A stretch of DNA of 48,228 nt from contig JACQYF010000077.1 of the NCBI GenBank assembly GCA_016208315.1, forward strand, positions 1-48,228, given 5' to 3'. Both the position numbers and the translations under genes were made by a program. Every line of letters starts with the position of its first letter. Within the stretch, counting starts at the first letter, position 1. The notes beneath the pieces were generated by a model. It saw only the letters and a program-made list of their open reading frames with translations. It ran no database searches and was not told where the DNA came from. Of the stretch, positions 34,710 through 42,405 are shown piece by piece. This stretch comes from Chloroflexota bacterium. Lineage in GTDB: Bacteria > Chloroflexota > Anaerolineae > UBA4142.

Positions 34710-35669
34710 ATGGAACTGACGATTGGCTTTAGTTTGCTCGCGTTTCTTTCGATATTCATGCTATTCTTCGGCCTAGATCGGGCGCTCAATAGCCAGAGCA
34801 ACGTGATCGAGTCGCGCCTGGACCGCTACGCCTCACGGCCGGCGGGCACGGCCGCGATGATCGAAGCCGTTGGCTCGCAGCCGCGCATGGTGACGGGCCT
34901 CAACCGGATGATCGCCGCCCGCGGCTCGAATAAACTGGCGACCGATCTTGCCCGCGCGGACGTCAAGCTCACACCCTCCGAGTTTATCTTGATCAACGTC
35001 GCGGCGGTCCTCATCGGCTTTTTGATCGCGTTGGTTTTGACTCGCAGCAATTTGATCCTCGCGCTCGTCGGCGGCGTCGTCGGCTTTTACATGCCGCGCT
35101 TTTACATTCGGCGCTTGCAAGCTAGACGCCTGGATGCGTTCAACAACCAACTCGGCGATACGCTCATCCTGCTTTCCAACTCGCTGCGCACCGGCTATAG
35201 TTTGCTCCAATCTATGGAGACCGTGTCGAAAGAACTGCCACCCCCGATTTCACAGGAATTCGCGCGCGTCGTGCGCGAGATTGGCCTGGGTCTGACGATT
35301 GAAGAGGCGCTGGCCCACTTGCTGGAGCGCATCAACAGCGAAGACCTCGACATGGCCATTACGGCGATCAACATTCAGCACGAGGTCGGCGGCAACCTGG
35401 CGGAAATCCTAGACACCATCGCGCACACCATCCGCGAGCGCGTGCGGATCAAGGGACAGATTAGGGCGCTGACGGCTTCGCAGCGCATGTCCGGAAACGT
35501 GGTCGCGCTCCTGCCCATCGCCGTGGGAGTTTTCTTGACGGCCTTTAATCCAGGATATATCTCCGGCATGTGGACGGATATGTGCGGTATCGCGATGCTC
35601 ATTTTTGGCGCGATCACGATCACCAGCGGCTACTTTGCGATTCGAAAGATCACCGATATCGAAGTGTAA
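34710..35669 (+). CDS. tadB: Tad pilus inner-membrane protein TadB
   Basis: A 319-aa membrane platform protein with the T2SSF (GspF-like) domain. An N-terminal helix (MELTIGFSLLAFLSIFMLFF), a second pair of helices around residues 90-130 and two more near the C-terminus (VVALLPIAVGVFLTAF; MLIFGAITITSGYFAI) surround the cytoplasmic domain (about 150-265) containing QLGDTLILLSNSLRTGYSLL and EVGGNLAEILDTIAHTIRER. CGGAGAG lies before the ATG. TadB pairs with TadC to form the base through which CpaF works. Confidence 0.93.
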   Translation: MELTIGFSLLAFLSIFMLFFGLDRALNSQSNVIESRLDRYASRPAGTAAMIEAVGSQPRMVTGLNRMIAARGSNKLATDLARADVKLTPSEFILINVAAVLIGFLIALVLTRSNLILALVGGVVGFYMPRFYIRRLQARRLDAFNNQLGDTLILLSNSLRTGYSLLQSMETVSKELPPPISQEFARVVREIGLGLTIEEALAHLLERINSEDLDMAITAINIQHEVGGNLAEILDTIAHTIRERVRIKGQIRALTASQRMSGNVVALLPIAVGVFLTAFNPGYISGMWTDMCGIAMLIFGAITITSGYFAIRKITDIEV

Positions 35670-35684
35670 GTTGGAGATACACCT

Positions 35685-36599
35685 ATGGCTTTGATTCTCG
35701 CCGGTATGCTGGGACTGGCGGTCCTAATGCTCTTTATCGGAATCAGCTTACCCTCGCAGCCCACGGCGGTCCAAGCGCGCTTGCAAGCATACGGGACGCG
35801 CCCGCGCACCTTGGCGGAAATGGAACTCTCAATGCCGTTCGGCGAGCGCGTCATACTGCCGACGATTCGCGGGCTTTCCTCCTTTATCTCGCGCTTTGCG
35901 CCTCAGCGCAACGTCGAAGAAATCAAGCGCAAACTAGACCTCGCCGGCAACCCGAACAGTTGGACGCCCGCCGATTTCCTCGGCGTGCGCGGGCTTGCGG
36001 CCATCGTGACAGCGGCCCTCGTCCTCGTGCCGCTGTTCGTCCTGCGCAGCCAGGCCATGCAGCTTTTGCTTTTCGTTGGAATTGGCGGCATTTTGGGGTT
36101 TTATTTGCCGCTCTTTTGGCTCAATTCCAAGATCCGCCAGCGCAAGCACGATATTCAAAAGGCCCTGCCCGACGCGCTCGACCTGTTGACGATCAGCGTC
36201 GAGGCCGGCCTGGGCTTTGACGCCGCGATGGTCAAAGTGGCGGAAAAGTCCGACAATGAACTGTCGCGCGCGTTCGCGCGCGTGAACGCCGAGATTCGCG
36301 TGGGCAAACTGCGCCGCGAAGCCCTGCGCGACATGGCGACCCGCAGCGATGTGCCGGACGTGACGAATTTTATCGCCGCGGTGATCCAGGCCGATCAACT
36401 GGGCGTCAGCATGGCCAAGGTCTTGCGCATCCAGTCGGAACAAATGCGCATCAAGCGCCGCCAGCGCGCGGAAGAAAAAGCGGCGCAAGCGCCGGTCAAG
36501 ATGATGTTCCCGCTTGTGTTTCTGATCTTTCCTTCGATTCTCATCGTGCTCCTCGGCCCGGCGGTATTGATTTTCACCAAGCAGGGCATCGGCGGATGA
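35685..36599 (+). CDS. tadC: Tad pilus inner-membrane protein TadC
   Basis: A 304-aa T2SSF-domain protein, partner of TadB. Helices lie at the N-terminus (LILAGMLGLAVLMLFIGISL), at about 108-145 and at the C-terminus (LVFLIFPSILIVLLGPAVLI). The cytoplasmic domain has ALPDALDLLTISVEAGLGFD, then VADVTNF-like and IQADQLGVSMAKVLRIQSEQ blocks. It starts 15 bases after tadB with TTGGAGA upstream, and its stop overlaps the DUF192 start (ATGA). Confidence 0.93.
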   Translation: MALILAGMLGLAVLMLFIGISLPSQPTAVQARLQAYGTRPRTLAEMELSMPFGERVILPTIRGLSSFISRFAPQRNVEEIKRKLDLAGNPNSWTPADFLGVRGLAAIVTAALVLVPLFVLRSQAMQLLLFVGIGGILGFYLPLFWLNSKIRQRKHDIQKALPDALDLLTISVEAGLGFDAAMVKVAEKSDNELSRAFARVNAEIRVGKLRREALRDMATRSDVPDVTNFIAAVIQADQLGVSMAKVLRIQSEQMRIKRRQRAEEKAAQAPVKMMFPLVFLIFPSILIVLLGPAVLIFTKQGIGG

Positions 36600-36991
36600 C
36601 GCTTCGACAGAGTTTATCCCGAGCGAAGCCGATGGGCTCAGGGCTGCGCGCGGTGAATCGCACCCGGAACGCGGTGCTCGTCGAAAACGGCGCGGTCGCC
36701 GCCAGCGCCTGGGCACGGCTGCGCGGCTTGCTGGGCCATCGCCCGTTACAAGCCGGCGAAGGGCTGTTGCTCCGCGGCGAGAAAGCCATCCACACGATCG
36801 GCATGGGTTTTCCGATTGACGTGCTATTCCTCGACCGCGCGGGCCGCATCGTGCAACTCTATCACTCAATGGTCCCCTTGCGCGTCAGTCCCTACGTTTT
36901 TCGCGCCGCCGATGTTCTGGAATTGCCGTCGGGCATTCTGGAAAAGACAGGCACCGTGCTCGGCGACCATATCGAAATTGTCAATCAGTAA
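36596..36991 (+). CDS. DUF192 protein
   Basis: A 131-aa DUF192 protein. AWARLRGLLGHRPLQAGEGL (about 40-59), HTIGMGFPIDVLFLDRAGRI (about 66-85) and the C-terminal VLELPSGILEKTGTVLGDHI block are the family motifs. Its function is unknown. Unlike many members it has no signal peptide here. The 4-base overlap with tadC implies co-translation; DUF192 genes often sit next to tad genes, which suggests a part in pilus biogenesis without showing what. Confidence 0.85.
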   Translation: MTLRQSLSRAKPMGSGLRAVNRTRNAVLVENGAVAASAWARLRGLLGHRPLQAGEGLLLRGEKAIHTIGMGFPIDVLFLDRAGRIVQLYHSMVPLRVSPYVFRAADVLELPSGILEKTGTVLGDHIEIVNQ

Positions 36992-36999
36992 CTCAACGT

Positions 37000-37040
37000 C
37001 AATTACCAATTACTAATTACCTGATCACCTGATCACCCGA
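37000..37040 (+). repeat. Heptamer repeat before comFC
   Basis: CAATTAC, CAATTAC, TAATTAC are followed by CTGATCA, CCTGATCA and CCCGA. The 13-mer AATTACCAATTAC (37001-37013) is the inverse of part of the array between etfB and etfA (20208-20221 region). The array is mostly one-sided, so a long hairpin is not evident. Confidence 0.7.
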
Positions 37041-37064
37041 TTGCATCGTTGACCTGGGTGAGAC

Positions 37065-37748
37065 ATGCTTGCCCAAATTCGCCGTGCGCTCCTTGATCTT
37101 GTTTTTCCGCCGCGCTGCGTGAGCTGCCGCCGGCCGGGCGCATGGTTCTGTCCACCCTGTCAAGCCAAGATCCAACGAATTCCTCCTCCGTGGTGCGACC
37201 GCTGCGGCCGGCCGCTCCAGCGCGACGCGTGTCCGTACTGCCGGCAATTGCCACTCCAGATTGACGGATTGCGCGCTATGGCTTTTTTCGAAGACGACTT
37301 CCGCCGAGCCATCCATGCGTTCAAGTATCTGCGCCGTCCCGAGTTGGCGACTCCACTGGGCGCTATGTTGAACGAGTACCTTTGCGCCCACCCCTTGCCC
37401 GCCGATGGGATTGTTCCCATACCCCTCCATTCTGAACGCGAGCGCCGCCGCGGTTATAACCAATCCTACCTGCTGGCCCGCGAAATCGCGCTGTTCCAAA
37501 ACCTGCCATTGTGGTATAATGTGATTGAACGAACGCGCGCCACACAGCCCCAAGTCGAGTTAGATGCGCCTGCCCGCCGCGAAAACGTGCGGGAGGCCTT
37601 TGCGGCCACGGAAGCCGTCGCCGGCGCACGCGTGCTCCTGATTGACGACGTCTGCACGACCGGCGCAACGATGGACGCTTGCGGCATGGCCTTGAAAGCG
37701 CGTGGCGCTAAATCGGTGTGGGGGCTTGCCCTCGCACGCGGGAGGTGA
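37065..37748 (+). CDS. comFC: ComFC-like phosphoribosyltransferase-fold protein
   Basis: A 227-aa ComF family protein. The N-terminal zinc-binding part has four Cys pairs (CVSC, CPPC, CDRCG, CPYC) within the first 60 residues. The C-terminal phosphoribosyltransferase fold carries PIPLHSERERRRGYNQSYLL and the PRPP loop VLLIDDVCTTGATMDACG (about 191-208). ComFC is needed for DNA uptake at the cytoplasmic side of the membrane in competent bacteria. Its position after the pilus locus is suggestive but may be chance. GGGTGAG lies upstream of the ATG. Confidence 0.9.
   Translation: MLAQIRRALLDLVFPPRCVSCRRPGAWFCPPCQAKIQRIPPPWCDRCGRPLQRDACPYCRQLPLQIDGLRAMAFFEDDFRRAIHAFKYLRRPELATPLGAMLNEYLCAHPLPADGIVPIPLHSERERRRGYNQSYLLAREIALFQNLPLWYNVIERTRATQPQVELDAPARRENVREAFAATEAVAGARVLLIDDVCTTGATMDACGMALKARGAKSVWGLALARGR
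37508..37520 (+). promoter_or_regulatory. Possible internal promoter, TGG-TATAAT, for hpf
   Basis: Inside comFC, ATTGTGGTATAAT contains an extended -10 element with a perfect TATAAT. The same 13 bases occur at 39579-39591, where they sit at a good promoter position. It would give hpf a leader of about 280 bases. Because it lies in coding sequence it may be chance. Confidence 0.3.
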
Positions 37749-37809
37749 TGCGAACCTTACCAATGCACGACGACGTGAGTACCAACATTCATGAGCAGAG
37801 GAGGACGCA

Positions 37810-38343
37810 ATGCAACTGATCGTGAGTGGCAAGAACCTAGAGGTGTCCGATTGGCTCAAAGATTACGTCGAAAAGAAAATCGGCAAGCTGGATCGGTACC
37901 TGCCGACGCTGACCGAAGCGCGTGTGGAACTGGCGTTAGAAAACACCAAAAACGCCGCGCAGAGTCAGGTGGTCCAGGTAACCCTCCGCAATAATGGACA
38001 CATTCTGCGCGGCGAGGAGCGCTCCGCAGATTTCACGGCGGCCATTGATGCCGTCTCCGAGAAATTAACAAAACAGATCGACCGCTACAAAGGCAAACGC
38101 CACCGCGGCCGAGGGCAAGGCGAACGAGAATCCACTACCGTGGAGGAGATGGAACCCACACCCCAGATCGTCCGAACCAAACTTTTCCGCACACCACCGA
38201 TCACGGAGGAGGAAGCAATCGAGCAAATGGAGCTGTTGGGTCACAACTTTTTTGTGTTTTTCAACCGGGAGCGCGGCGCGATCAACGTGCTTTACCGGCG
38301 TAACGACGGCAACTACGGGTTGATCGAACCCGAAAAGGTATAG
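37810..38343 (+). CDS. hpf: Ribosome hibernation promoting factor, long form
   Basis: A 177-aa HPF that dimerises 70S ribosomes in resting cells. The N-terminal S30AE domain (about 1-100) reads MQLIVSGKNLEVSDWLKDYV and ERSADFTAAIDAVSEKLTKQ; a charged linker (RGQGERESTTVEE) leads to the C-terminal dimerisation domain (about 120-177) with RTKLFRTPPITEEEAIEQME, LLGHNFFVFFNRERGAINVL and YRRNDGNYGLIEP. GCAGAGGAGGACGC gives a good ribosome-binding site. A strong terminator follows. Confidence 0.95.
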   Translation: MQLIVSGKNLEVSDWLKDYVEKKIGKLDRYLPTLTEARVELALENTKNAAQSQVVQVTLRNNGHILRGEERSADFTAAIDAVSEKLTKQIDRYKGKRHRGRGQGERESTTVEEMEPTPQIVRTKLFRTPPITEEEAIEQMELLGHNFFVFFNRERGAINVLYRRNDGNYGLIEPEKV

Positions 38344-38350
38344 GAAGTAC

Positions 38351-38387
38351 AAAGACCCGAAGGTTTTTAGAAACCCTTCGGGTCTTT
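38351..38387 (+). terminator. Intrinsic terminator after hpf
   Basis: AAAGACCCGAAGG pairs with CCTTCGGGTCTTT over a short T/A-rich loop, seven bases after the hpf stop. The 3' side ends in TTTCAAG. The next gene starts at 38393, so that gene needs its own promoter or read-through. Confidence 0.85.
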
Positions 38388-38392
38388 CAAGT

Positions 38393-39490
38393 ATGGTCAC
38401 TCTCTTCCTCTTCGTCAAAGGAACGGCGACGACCGAAATCGAGAACCTCGTCGCCCAAGCGCAAGTCGCCGCGGCGCTCGATACGCTGGACAAGCTCCGC
38501 GCCGCACCCGAAATCGGCGAGATGGTTGTGGCGACGGCGAACGCCGATTTTGCCGCGCGCGCGGCCGCGCTGGGCGCGCGCATCGAGATGGATCCGCTCG
38601 GCGATTATTTCCACTTTGGCCGCCGCTTGGCCGACTTGGTGAGCAAGTACCGCGCCGCGATTCCGCTTTACGTCGGCGGTGGCAGCGGCGCGTTGATGAG
38701 CGTGGCCGATTGGCAATCGCTCGTCGAGCAGATCCGCGCCAAGCCGAACTCACTAATTACCAATAACTTTTATTCGTGCGATTTCGCCGCCTGGTCGCCG
38801 GGCGAAGCATTGGAGCGGATTGCGCCGCCGGAATTGGATAACGACCTCGCGTTCCGATTGAGTCGCCAGGCCGGACTAGACGTGACGGCACTCCCGAAGA
38901 ACGCGGCGACGCAATTCGACATTGATACGCCGGCGGACTTGCTCACCCTTGCGCCTGCTCCGGCAGTCGGCAAACACCTGCGCGGTTACCTGGAGACGAC
39001 CCGCCTCGACACGACGCGTGTCCAAGAGATCAAATCGTTGATCGAAAACCCGGCAGCGCCTCTGCTCATCGCAGGCCGCGTCTCTGCGTCCATGGCCCTG
39101 TTTCTCGAACGCGAGACGCGATGTCAATGGCGCATCTTTAGCGAAGAGCGTGGTATGCGCGCCAGCGGGCGCGAGCAGCGCGGCGCGGTTCGTTCGCTGC
39201 TCGGTTTCTACTTGGACCGCGCCAGTCCGACGGAATTGTTTTCGGCGCTGGCGCAGCTCGCCGATGGCATCATCCTTGATTCGCGCGTCTTGTTCGCGCA
39301 CTATCGCTTGCGCCCATCAGCCGCCGACCGCTTTTACTCCGATTTGCTCGAGATCGAACCGATCGCCGATCCTTTTGTACATGCCTTCACGGCCGCGGCG
39401 CGCCAGGCGCCGCGCCCGGTCTTGTTGGGCGGGCACTCGCTCGTTTCCGGCGGGATGTACGCGCTGGCGGCACCTTGGAGGGCGGGGTGA
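38393..39490 (+). CDS. Uncharacterised protein, possible CofC/MobA-like nucleotidyltransferase fold
   Basis: A 365-aa protein I do not recognise as a named family. The first 200 residues resemble GT-A nucleotidyltransferases: an alternating strand start (LFLFVKGTATTEI), YVGGGSGALMS near residue 103, NNFYSCDFAAWSP, and QFDIDTPADLLTLAP (about 181-195), a pattern shared with CofC and MobA. The usual N-terminal nucleotide loop GxGxR is not visible. The second half (about 225-350) contains GRVSASMALFLERETRCQWR, LDRASPTELFSALAQLADG and DSRVLFAHYRLRPSAADR. The last residues (GGMYALAAPWRAG) run into a repeat; the ancestral end was probably GGMYALAET, still readable 60 bases on. The start is directly behind a terminator and no ribosome-binding site is evident. 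Confidence 0.6.
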   Translation: MVTLFLFVKGTATTEIENLVAQAQVAAALDTLDKLRAAPEIGEMVVATANADFAARAAALGARIEMDPLGDYFHFGRRLADLVSKYRAAIPLYVGGGSGALMSVADWQSLVEQIRAKPNSLITNNFYSCDFAAWSPGEALERIAPPELDNDLAFRLSRQAGLDVTALPKNAATQFDIDTPADLLTLAPAPAVGKHLRGYLETTRLDTTRVQEIKSLIENPAAPLLIAGRVSASMALFLERETRCQWRIFSEERGMRASGREQRGAVRSLLGFYLDRASPTELFSALAQLADGIILDSRVLFAHYRLRPSAADRFYSDLLEIEPIADPFVHAFTAAARQAPRPVLLGGHSLVSGGMYALAAPWRAG

Positions 39491-39557
39491 CCCCGCCCCT
39501 ACATTGCCGGCGGGATGTACGCGCTGGCTGAAACGTAGGGGCGGGGTCACCCCGCCC
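39447..39557 (+). repeat. 60-bp direct duplication with 23-bp inverted-repeat element
   Basis: A 22-base sequence (39447-39468) is repeated exactly at 39507-39528, a period of 60. After copy 1 stands GGGCGGGGTGACCCCGCCC with CTAC (39480-39502), and after copy 2 its exact reverse complement (39535-39557). The result looks like an insertion flanked by a target duplication, or a local duplication tied to an inverted repeat. It changed the 3' end of the preceding gene. Confidence 0.9.
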
Positions 39558-39563
39558 ATTGCC

Positions 39564-39591
39564 TTGCCCCCATCGCGGATTGTGGTATAAT
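39564..39591 (+). promoter_or_regulatory. Promoter of the small Lys-rich protein gene
   Basis: TTGCCC (39564-39569) and TATAAT (39586-39591) are 16 bases apart, and TG-G precedes the -10 box (extended -10). Transcription would start near 39598, a leader of about 50 bases, with AAGAGG before the ATG at 39648. Confidence 0.65.
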
Positions 39592-39647
39592 TGTTTCTGC
39601 CGAACCGATCTCAAGGGATTTATTCTCTCGAACAAGAGGCAGACAAA

Positions 39648-39968
39648 ATGCCCAAGAGCAAGCCATCCGCGCGTGCCATCAAAAAGACAAAGTCCCAGCC
39701 CCCTCGCAAAGCCGTCAGCAAGAAAAAGGTCGGCGCACCCGTCCCAAAAAAGCCCTCCAAGCAAAACTATACGGAGGAATACGCCGACTATCTCGAGCGC
39801 TATGAATTGTATGGCGAAGGACGCCCGCGCCTGAGTCCCGCCGAATTTGACCGCCTCGACGAGGAAATTCTCGACCTGCTCGCGCTCGAAACGGAACAAG
39901 GCGTCCTCAGCGATGATCAGATTGTGCGCTTGCAGGAGCTTGAATTCCTCTTGCTTGACTCGGAATAG
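39648..39968 (+). CDS. Small protein of unknown function, basic N-tail and acidic helical body
   Basis: A 106-aa protein. Residues 1-40 are a disordered Lys/Ala/Pro tail (AIKKTKSQPPRKAVSKKK, VPKKPSKQ) like those that bind nucleic acid; residues 42-106 are acidic and helical (YTEEYADYLERYELYGEGRP, LSPAEFDRLDEEILDLLALE, RLQELEFLLLDSE). No known domain is recognised. It has its own strong promoter and ribosome-binding site and ends 20 bases before the phosphatase gene. The opposite charges of the two halves suggest a nucleic-acid- or ribosome-associated adaptor, which is a guess from composition. Confidence 0.7.
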   Translation: MPKSKPSARAIKKTKSQPPRKAVSKKKVGAPVPKKPSKQNYTEEYADYLERYELYGEGRPRLSPAEFDRLDEEILDLLALETEQGVLSDDQIVRLQELEFLLLDSE

Positions 39969-39988
39969 CGAGGCCGGGCCAACTCGCC

Positions 39989-40465
39989 ATGAGCCACCTC
40001 ATCTTGTTTGTTTGTACGGGCAATGTTTGTCGTTCGCCGATGGCGGCGGCTCTTTTCAATGCGCGGGCGCGCCGCGCCGGGGACGAAGGACATTGGTTCG
40101 CGCGTTCGGCGGGCACGTGGGGCCTGGAGCATCAAGCCGCTTCGGGATACGCGCAAACGGCGATGGCCAAACGCGGACTAGACCTGTCGCACCACCGCGC
40201 CCGCACTATCGTCCGAGCGGATTTGGCGCAGGCCGACGTCGTGATCGTCATGACGCGCAACCACCGCGATGCCTTGGTCGCCGAATTTCCAGAATATCGT
40301 CAGAAAATCCACCTTATGAGCGAACTGCGCGGTCGCGTCTTTGACATCTCGGATCCGTACGGCAGCACGTTAGGCGACTATGAGAACTGCGCGCAGGAAT
40401 TGGAAACACTTGTCGAAAGCGGTTACGACCAAGTCAAGGCCTGGAGTATCGGCGAGCAACCTTGA
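39989..40465 (+). CDS. Low-molecular-weight protein tyrosine phosphatase family protein
   Basis: A 158-aa LMW-PTP/arsenate-reductase-fold protein. FVCTGNVCRSPMAAAL carries the phosphate loop Cys9-(X)5-Arg15-Ser16, and the general acid is Asp122 in ISDPYG. DVVIVMTRNHRDAL is the middle conserved segment. Tyrosine or arginine phosphatase activity is the family norm; the lack of the extra Cys residues of thioredoxin-linked ArsC argues against arsenate reduction. Its TGA stop overlaps the TTG start of the next gene. Confidence 0.9.
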   Translation: MSHLILFVCTGNVCRSPMAAALFNARARRAGDEGHWFARSAGTWGLEHQAASGYAQTAMAKRGLDLSHHRARTIVRADLAQADVVIVMTRNHRDALVAEFPEYRQKIHLMSELRGRVFDISDPYGSTLGDYENCAQELETLVESGYDQVKAWSIGEQP

Positions 40466-42348
40466 AACGCATCCCCGCGCGTGTGACTGAACGCATCGCC
40501 CGCCTCGCTCGTGATCGGCGCGTCCAAAACCGCCTCCAAGTTGGCAGCGCGCTCGCGCTCGGGGTCGGCTTGTTGCTTTCCGCGACCCTCCTGACCGGCA
40601 TTTTCAATCCCTTCCAAGCCCGCTTCTCCGATTTGCTCTACCGACCCCGTCCGCCCTCGGGTCAAGTTGTCCTCGTCGAGATTGACAGCCAGAGCATTGC
40701 CGAGCTTGGACCATGGCCCTGGCCGCGACTCACGTTCGCCAACCTGATCAATACGCTTGCCGCCGCGGAACCGCGCGTCGTCGCGCTCGAAACCATTCTG
40801 GCTGAACCTTCCGCGGACGATCCGATGTTGGCTCAAGCCCTAGCGCGCATTCCTCGAGTTATCCAACCGGTCGTCGGCGTAGACGCGGCGCGGCTTGCGC
40901 CAAACTCGAATGCGGTTCCGCGGTTTAATGCCGCGCTCGTCTCTTCGCCGGCGCTTAGGACGCTAGACACGGAATTTGGACATACGTGGATTACAGCCGA
41001 CGAAGACGGAATCGTCCGCCGTATCCCTGCGGCGATTGAGATTTCCGGACGACGGTACTTGGCTTTGGGTATCGCCGCGCTGGCTCCAAGTCGCACGCCA
41101 GGCCCCGACCTGAAAGATGGACACATCGCCATCAGCAATACGCGTGTGCCGATAGACAATCAGGGACGATTATTCCTCAAGTTTACGGACCCGCGCGCAA
41201 GAGAGACGGTCTCCGGCTCGGATTTGGTTCTCGGGCGCATCAAACCGGCGCGCCTGCGCGACAAGATCGTTCTGATCGGACTGGCCGACCCGGCTCTGCG
41301 TGAGATGTTCGAGACACCGCTCACGGTGGGCGAGCGCGGCACGTATCCCGTGGAAATTCAGGCGGACTTGATCGAGACGCTATTGGACAATAGGGGTCTG
41401 GTCGAACAGGACCGCCTGAACCAGATCACGATGATCTTTTTGATGGCGCTCCTCGCCGGCGCGACGCTTCCGCACGTCCGGTTCCTCTCCGCGGCCGCTT
41501 TGACCATTCTGTATTTTCTCGCCTATCTCGGCTATGCCTTTGCCAAATTCGGCGATGGGGTTCTGGTCCAGCCGCTCTATCCAGCGCTCGCGATGTTTCT
41601 GACGTTCGTCTGCGCCATGATCTTTCGTTACTTTGCCGAGGATCGCGAGCGCGATGTGATCGAGCGCTTGTTTCGTCGTTACGTCGCGCCCGAGACGTTG
41701 GCCCAAGTGCTTGCGGTGTTCGATCGCGGTCATCTGGTGTTGGGGGGTACGCGTCGCGAGGTTACACTGTTGTATGTGGATCTGCGCGAACTGGCGACGC
41801 TGACGGAGATCGTGCCGGCCGAGGCGCTCGTCAAGCTGCTCAATCAGCACGTCGCGCAAATCGAAAGCGTCATCTTCCAAAGCGCAGGTTTCATCGCCAA
41901 GCAAACGGGCGACACGATTCTCGCCGTGTGGAATCTTCCGCTGGCTCAAAGCGATCACGCGCATTGCGCCGTCCATGCCGCTCTGGAGATCAAGCAGGAA
42001 ATAGTCAAGATCCAAGCCGAGCATCCGAAAGAACTTGAACTGCGCGTCGGGATGGGCCTAGCGACCGGCGCGGCCATCGCGGGACACATCCGCACCCGCC
42101 ATTGCGTCGAATATGTGATTATCGGCCAAGTGGTCGCCGTGGCCGAACGGTTGGCGATGAATTATGATCGCGCCATTCTGATAGACGCCGCGACCCTCAA
42201 ACAGATTGGGGATGATCTGCCAACGCAGCAAGCCAAGCCCATGCGGCTGCGGGGAGCGACAGAAGCGATACCCGTGTGGCAAGTCAGCGAGCCGATGCAG
42301 TTGGAACCGATCACGGGAATCAAGCCAGCCACCATGGAGGAAGAATAA
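40462..42348 (+). CDS. CHASE2-domain class III nucleotide cyclase-like protein
   Basis: A 628-aa membrane receptor. One helix (about 26-48) leads to an extracytoplasmic CHASE2 domain (about 50-310; LYRPRPPSGQVVLVEIDSQS, PWPWPRLTFANLINTLAAAE), then three helices (about 315-390) and a cytoplasmic class III cyclase domain (about 425-600). Metal-binding Asp440 (YVDLREL) and Asp484 (TGDTILAVW) are present. The transition-state Asn of the VNxAxR motif is Ala559 (VVAVAERL), while Arg563 remains, so cyclase activity is doubtful. The TTG at 40462 is the only early start and overlaps the previous stop. Its ligand is unknown. Confidence 0.85.
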   Translation: MKRIPARVTERIARLARDRRVQNRLQVGSALALGVGLLLSATLLTGIFNPFQARFSDLLYRPRPPSGQVVLVEIDSQSIAELGPWPWPRLTFANLINTLAAAEPRVVALETILAEPSADDPMLAQALARIPRVIQPVVGVDAARLAPNSNAVPRFNAALVSSPALRTLDTEFGHTWITADEDGIVRRIPAAIEISGRRYLALGIAALAPSRTPGPDLKDGHIAISNTRVPIDNQGRLFLKFTDPRARETVSGSDLVLGRIKPARLRDKIVLIGLADPALREMFETPLTVGERGTYPVEIQADLIETLLDNRGLVEQDRLNQITMIFLMALLAGATLPHVRFLSAAALTILYFLAYLGYAFAKFGDGVLVQPLYPALAMFLTFVCAMIFRYFAEDRERDVIERLFRRYVAPETLAQVLAVFDRGHLVLGGTRREVTLLYVDLRELATLTEIVPAEALVKLLNQHVAQIESVIFQSAGFIAKQTGDTILAVWNLPLAQSDHAHCAVHAALEIKQEIVKIQAEHPKELELRVGMGLATGAAIAGHIRTRHCVEYVIIGQVVAVAERLAMNYDRAILIDAATLKQIGDDLPTQQAKPMRLRGATEAIPVWQVSEPMQLEPITGIKPATMEEE

Positions 42349-42362
42349 TTAGCGGAGATTCG

Positions 42363-42383
42363 TCGGACGAACTCCGTCCGAGT
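42363..42383 (+). repeat. Short palindromic repeat, copy A
   Basis: TCGGACGAACTCCGTCCG is a near-palindrome that recurs, exactly reverse-complemented, at 45173-45190 inside a glycosyltransferase gene. It stands in the 57-base spacer between the convergent cyclase and HNH genes. Confidence 0.75.
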
Positions 42384-42405
42384 GATTCGCGGGGAATGCC
42401 GCTTG

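Noticed and set aside
39989..40465. Arsenate reductase (arsC)
   Set aside because: The phosphate loop fits, but no ars genes are near and the extra redox cysteines of thioredoxin-linked ArsC are absent; the general LMW-PTP label is safer.
40462..42348. Diguanylate cyclase (GGDEF)
   Set aside because: There is no GGDEF or related sequence; the motifs (VDLREL, GDTILAVW, VAVAERL) fit class III nucleotide cyclases.
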